A stretch of 64,000 nt of DNA from JARIHD01 sp963815935 (GTDB lineage Bacteria; Patescibacteriota; Saccharimonadia; Saccharimonadales; UBA4665). The notes below the pieces were generated by a model that saw only the letters and a list, made by a program, of their open reading frames with translations, was not told the DNA's origin and ran no database searches. The translations under genes and the position numbers were made by a program. Location: positions 310,001-374,000 of the forward strand of contig CAWFIL010000002.1 in the NCBI GenBank assembly GCA_963815935.1, given 5' to 3'. Shown piece after piece: positions 1-8,284 of the stretch (position 1 is the stretch's first letter; each line of letters opens with the position of its first letter).

Positions 1-203
1 AATTGCAAGGAAGCATCCTAGACGAGCAAGTGGCCGACCTGAACGTTCGGTTCCGAATGGGCAAGACTGAAGGGGCCATGGATGTAAAGCAAGGTCGCGT
101 CAGCGTCGAGCAACATCTATTGGACTATGCTGGAATCGATAAGGAAATCGTAGCTGTGCGCGTAGGCAAGTATTGGAGGCTTATGGCTGCAGAATCTGTT
201 TAA
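1..203 (+). CDS. mraZ: MraZ, C-terminal fragment (gene runs off the window start)
   Basis: The last 66 residues of a protein cut by the window edge. The part from DVKQGRVSVEQHLLDYAGID onward matches the second SpoVT/AbrB-like half of MraZ, whose usual pattern is a D-x-Q-G-R-x-x-(I/V)-P-x-x-L-R-x-Y-A-G-L stretch. MraZ is a DNA-binding regulator of the division and cell-wall cluster and binds repeats ahead of its own operon. The placement ahead of rsmH, ftsL and ftsI is the classical order. A 396-base gap separates it from rsmH, which is long for this operon. The N-terminal half and the start codon are outside the window. Confidence 0.8.
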   Translation, partial: LQGSILDEQVADLNVRFRMGKTEGAMDVKQGRVSVEQHLLDYAGIDKEIVAVRVGKYWRLMAAESV

Positions 204-599
204 GCGAGCGGTACGGCACATTAACAATTTAGGATAGATAATCAATCGAGGTCAGCTATTCGGCAGTCAACAAGTGGATAGATAGACACCACTTCTAAAA
301 ACTCTTGCACCTTTCTCAAAAACACCTCCCAAAACTCCACCTCACACATAAGTCTCTCAAACTTCGATTATCTGCAAAGTAAGAAGTTCAAAAGACACTT
401 TTTTAAAGTTTCTACTCACCAAATATATACTTCTATACATACCAGCAGATAGTCACCACAAAAACAAAAACCACCAAAAAACAAAAAGTTGACTGCTGAA
501 TAGGTGACCTTGCAAAAACAAACACCAAACTATCCGAAAGGGTAGCAAAAATAAAAAAGGTGACCCAGAGCAAGCGTTCGGGGTACACTAGCAAGCAAG
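204..599 (+). other. Long mraZ-rsmH intergenic region with a hairpin inside a direct repeat
   Basis: No supportable gene is seen. The stretch from about 290 to 490 is A/C-rich and poor in G on the + strand. At 530-545 lies a hairpin, CTATCC-GAAA-GGGTAG, with a GNRA-type loop. It is flanked by two exact copies of AGGTGACC at 502-509 and 558-565. A -10-like TACACT at 584-589 lies 10 bases before the rsmH start. The layout could be an operator pair, an RNA leader element, or both. Confidence 0.5.
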
Positions 600-1493
600 A
601 TGCACCAAGAGAACCAAAACCATTTACATCTTCCGGTACTGCTCAAGCAAGTCCTTGAGTATCTAGGCCCGCAGGCAGGGGAAACATACCTCGATCTGAC
701 GGCTGGATACGGCGGACATGCCAGCGCCGTGCTGGAACGAACCAACAACCCAAGCGGGTCTGTGTTGGTAGACCGTGACCACAACGCAATTGCGGAGCTG
801 GAAAAGCGGTTTGCAGGGCAGGGAGTCCAGCTTATCAACGCCGATTTCTATTCGGCTAGTGAGCAGCTACTCAAGCAGGGGAAGCAGTTCGACTTGGTAT
901 TGGCCGACCTAGGCGTATCGTCACCGCACCTTAACCAAGCGAGTCGTGGCTTTTCGATTAAACTCGAAGGACCACTCGACATGCGCATGGATCAGTCGCA
1001 AACTTTAACGGCAGAGCAGGTGGTTAACACCTACAAAGCCGACGAGCTCGCTGACATCATCCGTCGTTATGGCGAGGAGCCCAAGAGCAAGCAGATTGCG
1101 TCACTTATAGTGAACAACCGGCCAATCACGACCACGAACCAACTCGCAAACATTGTTGCCAAGGCATGGCCTGGCTACAGCAAAGTCCACCCAGCGACAC
1201 GTACGTTTCAGGCGTTACGCATCGCCGTTAATGACGAACTTGAGCTCTTACGCAAAAGTTTGCCGGTATGGATGGATAATCTGTTAGCCCCAGGTGGCAG
1301 GATTGCTATCATTAGCTTCCACAGCTTAGAGGACCGCATTGTTAAACAAGCGCTGGCCGAAAAAGCAGGGGACCGCTACGATGCACCGCTGCGCCTATTG
1401 ACCAAAAAGCCTGTTGTCGGCGACGATGATGAAATAGTTTCCAATCCGCGAGCAAGGAGTGCAAAACTCCGCGCCGCAGTGAAACAAAAATAA
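600..1493 (+). CDS. rsmH: 16S rRNA (cytosine(1402)-N4)-methyltransferase RsmH
   Basis: A 297-residue protein of normal RsmH (MraW) length. It transfers methyl from S-adenosylmethionine to N4 of C1402 in the ribosomal P site. The SAM-binding motif DLTAGYGGH is at residues 32-40. The family signatures ADLGVSSPHLNQASRGFS and MRMDQSQ follow, then VHPATRTFQALRIAVNDEL and the C-terminal ISFHSLEDRIVK. The ATG at 600 is chosen because the conserved N-terminal LPVLLKQVLEYL follows at once. There is no clear Shine-Dalgarno sequence, and TACACT lies 10 bases upstream. Second gene of the division block. Confidence 0.96.
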   Translation: MHQENQNHLHLPVLLKQVLEYLGPQAGETYLDLTAGYGGHASAVLERTNNPSGSVLVDRDHNAIAELEKRFAGQGVQLINADFYSASEQLLKQGKQFDLVLADLGVSSPHLNQASRGFSIKLEGPLDMRMDQSQTLTAEQVVNTYKADELADIIRRYGEEPKSKQIASLIVNNRPITTTNQLANIVAKAWPGYSKVHPATRTFQALRIAVNDELELLRKSLPVWMDNLLAPGGRIAIISFHSLEDRIVKQALAEKAGDRYDAPLRLLTKKPVVGDDDEIVSNPRARSAKLRAAVKQK

Positions 1494-1512
1494 CCAAAGA
1501 AAGGGCAGCAAC

Positions 1513-1575
1513 ATGCAAATTCGCATCAAAAACGCTACCCCACGCGCTTACAAGGTTCACGTTACTGTAGCCTAA
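1513..1575 (+). CDS. Possible 20-residue ORF between rsmH and ftsL
   Basis: An ATG 19 bases after the rsmH stop opens a 20-codon frame, MQIRIKNATPRAYKVHVTVA, ending in TAA. A purine-rich stretch (AAAGAAAGGGC) lies 6-16 bases upstream and could serve as a ribosome binding site. The peptide is basic and matches nothing I recognise. It is followed at 1593-1619 by a strong hairpin that precedes ftsL. A leader-peptide role is possible, but the frame may be chance. Confidence 0.3.
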   Translation: MQIRIKNATPRAYKVHVTVA

Positions 1576-1592
1576 GTAAGTTTCCACGGCTT

Positions 1593-1619
1593 TGGGAGGC
1601 GCCTCCACAGCGCCTCTCA
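1593..1619 (+). promoter_or_regulatory. GC-rich hairpin ahead of ftsL
   Basis: GAGGCGC at 1596-1602 pairs with GCGCCTC at 1610-1616 around a 7-base loop. The stem extends by three more pairs, one of them G-U, to 1593 and 1619. There is no T-run after it, so it is not a standard terminator. It lies between the short ORF and ftsL. Confidence 0.5.
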
Positions 1620-1657
1620 CCAGCAAAAATAATAAACACAAAAAGAAACAAAACGTT

Positions 1658-2008
1658 ATGACATACTCAAGTTCACTCGCAATGCAGCGTAAAAGCGCAT
1701 TTGCCACTCGCAATCAAAACGCAGTAAGCTTTCGCACCCGTGAGCGCAGCTTGGGTCCGATTAGCAATACTATTATTTTGATTGTTCTAGCTTGCACCCT
1801 TGGGCTTTTGTACTTGACGCAGGTAACGAAGACCAATGCCTATGGGTACAAGGTAAACGGCCTGGTCGAGCAGCAACAGCAGCTCAAGCAGGAAAACGAT
1901 GATCTCCAGGTTGCTTCTGCCCGTCTGCAATCCCTTGACCGCGTACAAAACAGTGATGTCGCCAAGGGGTTAGTCTCGGTAGCACCAAGCGCAACCGTGC
2001 AAGACTAG
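1658..2008 (+). CDS. ftsL: FtsL-like division protein
   Basis: A 116-residue bitopic protein. About 35 cytoplasmic residues are followed by one membrane helix (NTIILIVLACTLGLLYLTQV) and a Gln/Leu-rich coiled coil (VEQQQQLKQENDDLQ). This is the FtsL/DivIC architecture, which in other bacteria joins FtsQ and the FtsWI synthase. Position between rsmH and ftsI is the normal ftsL position. An upstream in-frame TTG at 1592 would put the start inside the GC hairpin, so the ATG at 1658 is preferred. Sequence is poorly conserved in this family, so the call rests on topology and synteny. Confidence 0.8.
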   Translation: MTYSSSLAMQRKSAFATRNQNAVSFRTRERSLGPISNTIILIVLACTLGLLYLTQVTKTNAYGYKVNGLVEQQQQLKQENDDLQVASARLQSLDRVQNSDVAKGLVSVAPSATVQD

Positions 2009-2010
2009 CA

Positions 2011-2016
2011 TATAAT
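2011..2016 (+). promoter_or_regulatory. -10 box TATAAT, leaderless ftsI start
   Basis: A consensus TATAAT ends 8 bases before the ftsI ATG and overlaps the end of ftsL. The predicted transcription start falls at or within 1-2 bases of the start codon. No Shine-Dalgarno sequence is present. Confidence 0.6.
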
Positions 2017-2024
2017 TAGGTAGC

Positions 2025-3809
2025 ATGCCCTTAGCAACATCAAGCAGCACCGGCGTCAAGCCGATCAAATCAGTTCTGCGTGCCCGTTTGTGGTACGTGA
2101 TCGTGATGATCGTGTTTGGCGTTGTTTTAGTTAGAGTTTTTTATCTACAGGTTATTCGGCACGAGTACTACAAGCAGGCAGCCGCTACCGGTCACTTGAA
2201 AGAATATGAGATACAGGCCAACCGCGGCGTGATTAAAGCCCATGATGGTACCTCGGTGGTGCCAATCGTGCTCGACCAGACGCTCTATACTATTTATGCT
2301 GACCCAAGTTTGGTAAAAGACCATGAGAAGGTTGCCGAAACGCTCAGTGCCGTGCTCAAGGGTAGTATCTCGAGCTATGATGCTCAGTTACGCACCAAAG
2401 ACACCCGCTATGTTGTACTAGCGCGAAAGGTAGAAAAAGCCCAGAAAGAAGCGATTCTCAAAAAGAAATATCCTGGCATTGGCGCACAGGAGCAACAGTA
2501 CCGAACGTACCCAAATGGCAGCCTAGCCGCGCAGCTGCTGGGTTTTGTGGACAATGACGGCGTTGGCGAATATGGTGTCGAACAATATCTTAATAAACAG
2601 TTAGCGGGTGCAAACGGTGAGCTAAAAGCCGTAACGGATGTGCACGGTGTGCCGCTTGCCGCCAACACCGGCAATATTTTGCGCCAGCCAGTGGCTGGCA
2701 ACGACGTAGTGCTGACCATTGACGTGGCCATGCAAAAACAGCTCGAAGACATCCTGAAGAACGGTGTCGAGCATGCCAAGGGCCAATCGGGCACAGCAGT
2801 CATCATGGACCCCAATACTGGCGCGATTAAGGCTATGGCCAACTATCCGACGTATGACCCTAGTAACTACGGCAACGTCGACGATGCTTCGGTATTTTTG
2901 AATGCCGCCGTAAGCCATCCGGTAGAGGTTGGCTCGGTCATGAAGCCGCTGACAGCTTCTGCGGCAATGGATCTGGGCGCTATTAAACCGGATACGACTT
3001 ACTACGATCCATCACACTATAAGGTGGATGACTTTATGATCACGAACATCGAAGAAGACGGTGGGGCGGGGACTAAAAGTATCGCCGACATTCTGAATCT
3101 TTCGCTTAACACCGGCGCGACGTGGATGTTAATGCGTATGAGCGGTAATGACGACCACATTACCAAAGAAGGCCGCGACAAATGGCACGATTATATGGTT
3201 AACCACTATATGTTTGGCAAGCAGACGGGAATAGAGCAGGGGTATGAAGCGACTGGCTCAGTGCCTGACCCCGATAACGGCTACGCCCGTGATCTAACCT
3301 ATGCTAACACGGCATTTGGACAAGCCATGACAGCTACGCCGTTGCAGATGGTGGCGGCGTACTCGGCGGTGCTTAACGGCGGGACGTACTACAAACCGCG
3401 GTTGGTTGACGCGACCATAGCGGCAGATGGTACGGTTACAAACAAGAAGCCGGAAATCGTGCGAAAGGATGTGGTTGGACCGGAAATAAGTGGCGAACTA
3501 CAACCACTTATGGAGTATGTTGTTAATCACCACTATTTTGCTCAGAGGTTCGACCAAAACACCTACAGTGTAGGCGGCAAGACGGGTACCGCGCAGATTG
3601 CTAACCCTGACGGCGGTTACTTTGATAACGAGTTCAACGGCACCTACATGGGGTTTGTGGGGGGCAACTCACCGCAGTATGTCATTGCGGTAAGCGTCAT
3701 CAAGCCAAAGATTGCCGGCTATGCTGGTAGCCAAGCGGCGCAGCCAATTTTTGGTGACCTAGCGCATATGCTATTAGACAAGTTCAACGTAACGCCAAAG
3801 ACACAATAA
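2025..3809 (+). CDS. ftsI: Division-specific class B penicillin-binding protein (FtsI/PBP3-like)
   Basis: A 594-residue transpeptidase that crosslinks septal peptidoglycan. One membrane helix at about 23-43 is followed by the PBP dimerisation domain (RGVIKAHDGT; AAQLLGFVDNDGVGEYGVEQ) and the transpeptidase domain. The active-site SxxK is GSVMKP with Ser304, the SxN motif is LSLNTG, and the KTG motif is GGKTGTAQ near residue 519. All three catalytic motifs are intact. There is no PASTA repeat at the C-terminus. It is expected to work with FtsW, encoded two genes downstream. Confidence 0.95.
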   Translation: MPLATSSSTGVKPIKSVLRARLWYVIVMIVFGVVLVRVFYLQVIRHEYYKQAAATGHLKEYEIQANRGVIKAHDGTSVVPIVLDQTLYTIYADPSLVKDHEKVAETLSAVLKGSISSYDAQLRTKDTRYVVLARKVEKAQKEAILKKKYPGIGAQEQQYRTYPNGSLAAQLLGFVDNDGVGEYGVEQYLNKQLAGANGELKAVTDVHGVPLAANTGNILRQPVAGNDVVLTIDVAMQKQLEDILKNGVEHAKGQSGTAVIMDPNTGAIKAMANYPTYDPSNYGNVDDASVFLNAAVSHPVEVGSVMKPLTASAAMDLGAIKPDTTYYDPSHYKVDDFMITNIEEDGGAGTKSIADILNLSLNTGATWMLMRMSGNDDHITKEGRDKWHDYMVNHYMFGKQTGIEQGYEATGSVPDPDNGYARDLTYANTAFGQAMTATPLQMVAAYSAVLNGGTYYKPRLVDATIAADGTVTNKKPEIVRKDVVGPEISGELQPLMEYVVNHHYFAQRFDQNTYSVGGKTGTAQIANPDGGYFDNEFNGTYMGFVGGNSPQYVIAVSVIKPKIAGYAGSQAAQPIFGDLAHMLLDKFNVTPKTQ

Positions 3810-3865
3810 TGGCGCAAGCAGCATTCACACTCTACCGACGTAGCCCGGCTCAGCTAGTTACCTCA

Positions 3866-3874
3866 TGCTATAAT
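3866..3874 (+). promoter_or_regulatory. Extended -10 promoter for mraY
   Basis: TGC followed by TATAAT gives an extended -10 box (TGnTATAAT). No good -35 is visible. The start would be near 3881, leaving a leader of about 26 bases with AAGGAA before the mraY ATG. Confidence 0.6.
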
Positions 3875-3906
3875 GATTACAAGAATTTTCAATAAGGAAA
3901 ACACAC

Positions 3907-4947
3907 ATGGAAACGCTTCACATTGCTGTTGAACCAGAGACACTCATTAGGGTGTTGCTGCTAGGGTTCCTGGCATTTCTGGTCAGTATGCTCATTACGC
4001 CAATCTATACTACGCTGGCCTATAACGGGCAGTGGTGGAAGAAGCAACGTAGCGAAGGAATGGGTGGTGTGGCTACACCAGTTTACAAAAAGCTCCACGC
4101 TGCCAAGCACAAACGAAATGTGCCCACTATGGCTGGCATTATATTTGTTGTATCAGCAGCTCTTGTGACACTGACCGCTAATCTCGATCGTAGTCAAACC
4201 TGGCTGCCTCTCGCGGGCATGGTTGGGGCTGGTGCAATCGGCCTAATTGATGATTTCATGAATATCCGTAGTAACGGCAAGGGTGTCGCGGGTATGAAGG
4301 CCAAAGTTAAGTTCCTGCTCTACAGCGGTGTTGCTCTAGTGGGCGGCTGGTGGTTTTTTGCCAAGCTCGATGTTACGGGCATCTACTTGCCGTTCGTGCA
4401 CAGTTGGCATCTTGGTTGGCTGATTGTTCCATTGTTCTGGCTGGTGGTTGTTGCAACGGCCAACGCTGTAAATATGAGCGACGGACTCGACGGACTCGCC
4501 GGTGGTCTGTTGGTGTCATCTTTTACCGTATATACAGTGATTGCAGTGATTGAGAGCAAGTTCGGCATTGCGGGCTTCTGTTTAACAGTCGTAGGTGCAT
4601 TGCTTAGCTATACCTGGTTTAATATCAACCCCGCACGATTCTTTATGGGTGATGTGGGAGCGTTTGCGTTAGGTACGGCGTTAGGCGTTGTGGCTATGCA
4701 GACGGATACAGTGTACGTGCTGCCAATTATTGGTGCTGTCTATGTGATGGAGGCTGGGTCGGTGATTGTCAACCGCATATCACGCAAGCTTAGGCACGGC
4801 AAGAAGGTGTTTCTTAGCTCACCTATACACCATCACTTCGAGGCGATAGGCTGGCCTGAGACGAAAGTTACAATGCGTTTCTGGATTCTTGGCCAGGTTG
4901 CCGCTGTGCTTGGTCTGATTGCATTTATTGTCGGAAGATACGTCTAG
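3907..4947 (+). CDS. mraY: Phospho-N-acetylmuramoyl-pentapeptide transferase MraY
   Basis: A 346-residue polytopic membrane enzyme that makes lipid I from UDP-MurNAc-pentapeptide and undecaprenyl phosphate. Visible family signatures are the N-terminal GG-P-x(n)-P-x-M-G pattern (here KRNVPTMAGI), IGLIDDFMNIRSNGKG with the catalytic Asp-Asp, the NAVNMSDGLDGLAGG loop, FMGDVGAFALG, and the HHHFEAIGWPE segment (SPIHHHFE). All catalytic aspartates are present. It has a ribosome binding site (AAGGAA, spacing 8) and its own promoter, so it can be expressed apart from ftsI. Confidence 0.96.
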   Translation: METLHIAVEPETLIRVLLLGFLAFLVSMLITPIYTTLAYNGQWWKKQRSEGMGGVATPVYKKLHAAKHKRNVPTMAGIIFVVSAALVTLTANLDRSQTWLPLAGMVGAGAIGLIDDFMNIRSNGKGVAGMKAKVKFLLYSGVALVGGWWFFAKLDVTGIYLPFVHSWHLGWLIVPLFWLVVVATANAVNMSDGLDGLAGGLLVSSFTVYTVIAVIESKFGIAGFCLTVVGALLSYTWFNINPARFFMGDVGAFALGTALGVVAMQTDTVYVLPIIGAVYVMEAGSVIVNRISRKLRHGKKVFLSSPIHHHFEAIGWPETKVTMRFWILGQVAAVLGLIAFIVGRYV

Positions 4948-4967
4948 GGCATGTTACGAGGGTTGTA

Positions 4968-6224
4968 ATGGGGGCAGTTACACGTCGGCATCCCAGTTAT
5001 ATTCAAAATCAGGGCGCCACCCGGCGCCATCGCCCTGATTATCTATTGCTGCTGTTGACGGTGGCGTTGGCCGCAATTGGTATTATCGTAGTTTTTTCGA
5101 TAAGTCCAGCTATTGCGGTCGAGAAGGACGTAAATGGCAACACATATGTGTTTAAGCAGATCGTTGCCGTATTACTGGGCCTAGTTATCTTTGGTATTGC
5201 AGCCGCTGTGCCATTGAACAAGTGGGCTAAGTTCTATAAGCCATTACTTGTACTTGCAGCGATAGCGACATTGTTGGCGTTGGCAATGCCGGTTAACGCC
5301 GACTATCCTGCTCATCGCTGGATACGTGTGGCGGGCTTTTCGTTCCAATCGGTAGAGATGCTTAAGTTTGCCGGTATCATGTGGCTGGCGGGCTTCTTAT
5401 CGTGGCGTATGAAGAATGGATTAATGGCCGATATGAACAAAACAATTAAGCCGTTACTTGGAGCGTTATTTGGCGTGGCTGTGATTGTGGCCGGCCTGCA
5501 GAGTGATTTCGGCTCCTTTATGGTTATGGTTGCCATGATGGGTGTTATGGCATTTGTGGCCGGCCTGCCGGTCAAGAGACTAATGGTGGCTATTGGTATT
5601 CTGGCGATTCTCGGCACCATTCTCATATCGGCTATGCCATATCGCCGTGAGCGCCTGACGGCATTTATGCACCCCGATTGTCTCAGCTCGGGTTACCAGG
5701 CCTGCCAGGCGTTAATTGCAGTTGGCTCTGGCGGCATGATTGGTTTGGGCCTTGGGCGCAGTGTCCAGGCTTACGGGTACTTACCCGAGGCCGAAAATGA
5801 CTCTATTTTTGCGATTTATGCAGAAAAGTTCGGTTTTATAGGGGTGGCGATTCTGCTAGGTATCTTCGCAGCTTTCTTTACTCGTATCAAGAAAGTGGCG
5901 GAGCTTGCACCGGATGACTTCAGCCGGCTTGTGGTTATGGGTATCTTGGTGTGGCTAAGCAGCCAGACGATAATTAACATCGGTGCAATGGTAGGCTTAC
6001 TGCCGCTGAAGGGAATCACACTGCCGCTGGTAAGCTACGGGGGTAGTAGTGTGCTCATGGTAATGGGAGCATTGGGCGTGGTATTCCAGGTTTCGCGGCA
6101 CACGTTGTATAGTATCCCTGAAGGGCAAGAGATAACCAGCGGAGGCACCAGTGGCTATGACAATAGTAGTAACGGGCGGCGGATCAGGGGGGCATATCAC
6201 CCCGCTCCTGGCCGTCGCACATGA
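4968..6224 (+). CDS. ftsW: Septal peptidoglycan polymerase FtsW (SEDS family)
   Basis: A 418-residue membrane protein with about ten helices. SEDS signatures include WIRVAGFSFQSVEMLKFAGI, QSDFGSFMVM, GYQACQALIAVGSGG, YLPEAENDSIFAIYAEKFGF and the late LPLVSYGGSSVL. It polymerises lipid II with the transpeptidase FtsI. Placement between mraY and murG supports FtsW over RodA. Its C-terminal tail (about 25 codons) overlaps the start of murG by more than 60 bases in another frame, which is unusually long. Confidence 0.93.
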   Translation: MGAVTRRHPSYIQNQGATRRHRPDYLLLLLTVALAAIGIIVVFSISPAIAVEKDVNGNTYVFKQIVAVLLGLVIFGIAAAVPLNKWAKFYKPLLVLAAIATLLALAMPVNADYPAHRWIRVAGFSFQSVEMLKFAGIMWLAGFLSWRMKNGLMADMNKTIKPLLGALFGVAVIVAGLQSDFGSFMVMVAMMGVMAFVAGLPVKRLMVAIGILAILGTILISAMPYRRERLTAFMHPDCLSSGYQACQALIAVGSGGMIGLGLGRSVQAYGYLPEAENDSIFAIYAEKFGFIGVAILLGIFAAFFTRIKKVAELAPDDFSRLVVMGILVWLSSQTIINIGAMVGLLPLKGITLPLVSYGGSSVLMVMGALGVVFQVSRHTLYSIPEGQEITSGGTSGYDNSSNGRRIRGAYHPAPGRRT

Positions 6225-7338
6225 ATTAAAGCAGCGGGTCAAAGACGTCGACATTGTGTACGTTGGCCAAAAAGGTGACAACCTAAGTGACATACCTGCA
6301 CAAAGCGAATACATCGACGCCGTGCATCTTGTGCGAGCAGGGAAGTTGCGCCGTTATCACGGAGAAGGACTCAAGCAATTATTTGACTTCAAAACCATAG
6401 CCAAAAACATCCGCGATGCCGTTTGGGTAGTGATTGGTCTGTGGCAGAGTTTCTGGCTGCTTAAAAGGTTAAAACCTGATGTAATTTTTATTAAGGGCGG
6501 CTTTGTCGGCGTGCCGGTCGGTTTGTCGGCTGCTTTACTACGTATCCCCTACGTAACGCATGACTCGGATGCATTGCCCGGCCTAGCAAACCGTATCGTG
6601 GCGCCTTGGGCGCGTATGCATACTGTGGCATTACCCAAGGAAGTGTATACCTACCCAGTGGATAAAACGGTTGTTGTGGGTGTGCCGTTGGCACACCACT
6701 TTAAGCCCTTCACAGCCGCAGAAGTCAGATCCGCCCGTGAGCAGATTGGTTTGCCTAAAACTGGTAGAGTGCTGCTGGTGACGGGCGGCGGCTTGGGCGC
6801 GCAGCGCCTAAACGACGCAGTCGCGTCATGCGTGCCAGAGCTTCTCGGCCGGTATGCCGACCTGTCCATTCTCCAGATTGCTGGCCGCGCCAACGAACGA
6901 GAACTGCGCCAACGCTACCAAAAAGAGCTACCCAATGAACAGCAAAGGCGTGTAATTGTTAAGGGTTTTGTCACGAACCTATACCTATATAGTGGCGCGG
7001 CCGATGTAGTGCTAACTCGCGCGGGGGCCACCAGCATAGCCGAGTTCGCCGCCCAACGAAAGGCTTGTGTGGTAGTGCCCAATCCGCTCCTGGCGGGTGG
7101 ACATCAGCTCAAGAACGCCAAGGTATTGGCCGACCGGAAGGCTGTAAAGCTCGTAAGCGAAGACGCGCTCAAGCGTGATAGCCACGCCCTGATGCCATCA
7201 ATCGTCGAGCTGTTAGATAACCCGGAGCGCGCAACGGCTCTCGGCAAAAAACTCGGCGAACTTGCCCTAGACGATTCTGCTGGGCAGTTGGCAATGGTAT
7301 TATTAAAGATAGTAGGCGCGCCGAGTAAGGCAGTATAA
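6151..7338 (+). CDS. murG: UDP-GlcNAc: lipid I N-acetylglucosaminyltransferase MurG
   Basis: A 395-residue GT28 enzyme that converts lipid I to lipid II. The N-terminal glycine-rich loop is VVTGGGSGGHITPLLAV, followed by FIKGGFVGVPVGL and VTGGGLGAQRLNDAV, and by LTRAGATSIAEFAA in the UDP-binding C-terminal domain. The usual HEQN motif is HDSD here (residues 137-140, in THDSDALPGLANRI). GTG at 6151 and ATG at 6157 both follow GGAGG at 6141-6145 (spacing 5 or 11), so the start is uncertain by two codons. It begins well inside ftsW, suggesting translational coupling. Confidence 0.93.
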   Translation: MAMTIVVTGGGSGGHITPLLAVAHELKQRVKDVDIVYVGQKGDNLSDIPAQSEYIDAVHLVRAGKLRRYHGEGLKQLFDFKTIAKNIRDAVWVVIGLWQSFWLLKRLKPDVIFIKGGFVGVPVGLSAALLRIPYVTHDSDALPGLANRIVAPWARMHTVALPKEVYTYPVDKTVVVGVPLAHHFKPFTAAEVRSAREQIGLPKTGRVLLVTGGGLGAQRLNDAVASCVPELLGRYADLSILQIAGRANERELRQRYQKELPNEQQRRVIVKGFVTNLYLYSGAADVVLTRAGATSIAEFAAQRKACVVVPNPLLAGGHQLKNAKVLADRKAVKLVSEDALKRDSHALMPSIVELLDNPERATALGKKLGELALDDSAGQLAMVLLKIVGAPSKAV

Positions 7339-7339
7339 T
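7334..7339 (+). promoter_or_regulatory. -10 box TATAAT ahead of ftsQ
   Basis: A consensus TATAAT overlaps the end of murG and lies 18 bases before the ftsQ ATG, giving a leader of about 12 bases. No Shine-Dalgarno sequence is seen. Confidence 0.45.
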
Positions 7340-7357
7340 TAACCGCACGAAACAAAC

Positions 7358-8284
7358 ATGCCATTCAAGAAAAACAAGCTAGACACCACCTCTGTCCGAG
7401 GCCGTACCCCGCAACGCCAAGCGTCCACACACGGCCAGGTCTTTTCGTACCACGCTAACCGTGCAGTGCGCATGAGCAGCATGGCGCGTGATATCGAAGA
7501 ACCTCAACGTCAGGAGGCCCCGCACCCCAAGCGTATGCTGATTTGGTTTCGACGTCTACCGACGATGGCAGCCCTCTTGCTGATCTTTGTGATAACCGTC
7601 GCTACACTCCAGCTTAGCAGCAATGTTAAGGTCAAGATTGTTGACACCAATACGCAAGTATTCCTGCGCAGCCAGAGCGTGTATGAGGCCGCCGCTCATA
7701 ACGAATTTAAGACATTCTTCAACGGCAATAAACTTACTGTAGACACCCAGAGTATTGCCGCCAGCCTACAGCGTCAGTTCCCTGAGTTAAAGGCGGTTTC
7801 TGTGACCTTGCCGATTGTTGGTAACCGACCGGTCGTGTACATACAGCCCGCGATCCCTAGAGTTATTCTGGTGGCTAGAGGTGGTACATATCTATTGGAT
7901 AGTAGTGGTCGTGCCTTAGTGACCGGCAACCAGGTGCCCCATCTAGATATGCTGCATATCCCGGTCGTGACTGACCAGAGTGGCCTATCTGTTGAGCTCG
8001 GTGGTCTCGTGCTCCCGCAAGATACTATCAGCTTTATAACAGAGGTGGCCGGGCAGTTGACTGCCAAAAACCTCAAGATAACCTCGCTAACTCTGCCAGC
8101 AGGGACGAATGAGCTTCAGGCCCGAATTGATGGGGTAGGCTACTACGTAAAATTCAATCTGCATGGTGATGCTAGGGAAGAAGCGGGCGCTTACCTAGCA
8201 GTGAAGGGCTATTTAGACAAGAACCACAAGACGCCAGGCGAGTATGTAGACGTTCGTGTAGAGAACAGAGCTTATTACAAGTAG
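7358..8284 (+). CDS. ftsQ: FtsQ/DivIB-like division protein
   Basis: A 308-residue bitopic protein. A basic N-terminal tail of about 65 residues precedes one helix (MAALLLIFVITVATLQL). Next comes a POTRA-like domain whose start resembles the FtsQ alpha/beta repeat (QSIAASLQRQFPELKAVSVTLP). The GGTYLLDSSGRALVTGNQ segment is typical of the FtsQ beta domain, where the protein reads ...D.G.v. As the last gene of the block it is expected to complex with FtsL. No murC, murB, ddl, ftsA or ftsZ follows. Confidence 0.85.
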   Translation: MPFKKNKLDTTSVRGRTPQRQASTHGQVFSYHANRAVRMSSMARDIEEPQRQEAPHPKRMLIWFRRLPTMAALLLIFVITVATLQLSSNVKVKIVDTNTQVFLRSQSVYEAAAHNEFKTFFNGNKLTVDTQSIAASLQRQFPELKAVSVTLPIVGNRPVVYIQPAIPRVILVARGGTYLLDSSGRALVTGNQVPHLDMLHIPVVTDQSGLSVELGGLVLPQDTISFITEVAGQLTAKNLKITSLTLPAGTNELQARIDGVGYYVKFNLHGDAREEAGAYLAVKGYLDKNHKTPGEYVDVRVENRAYYK

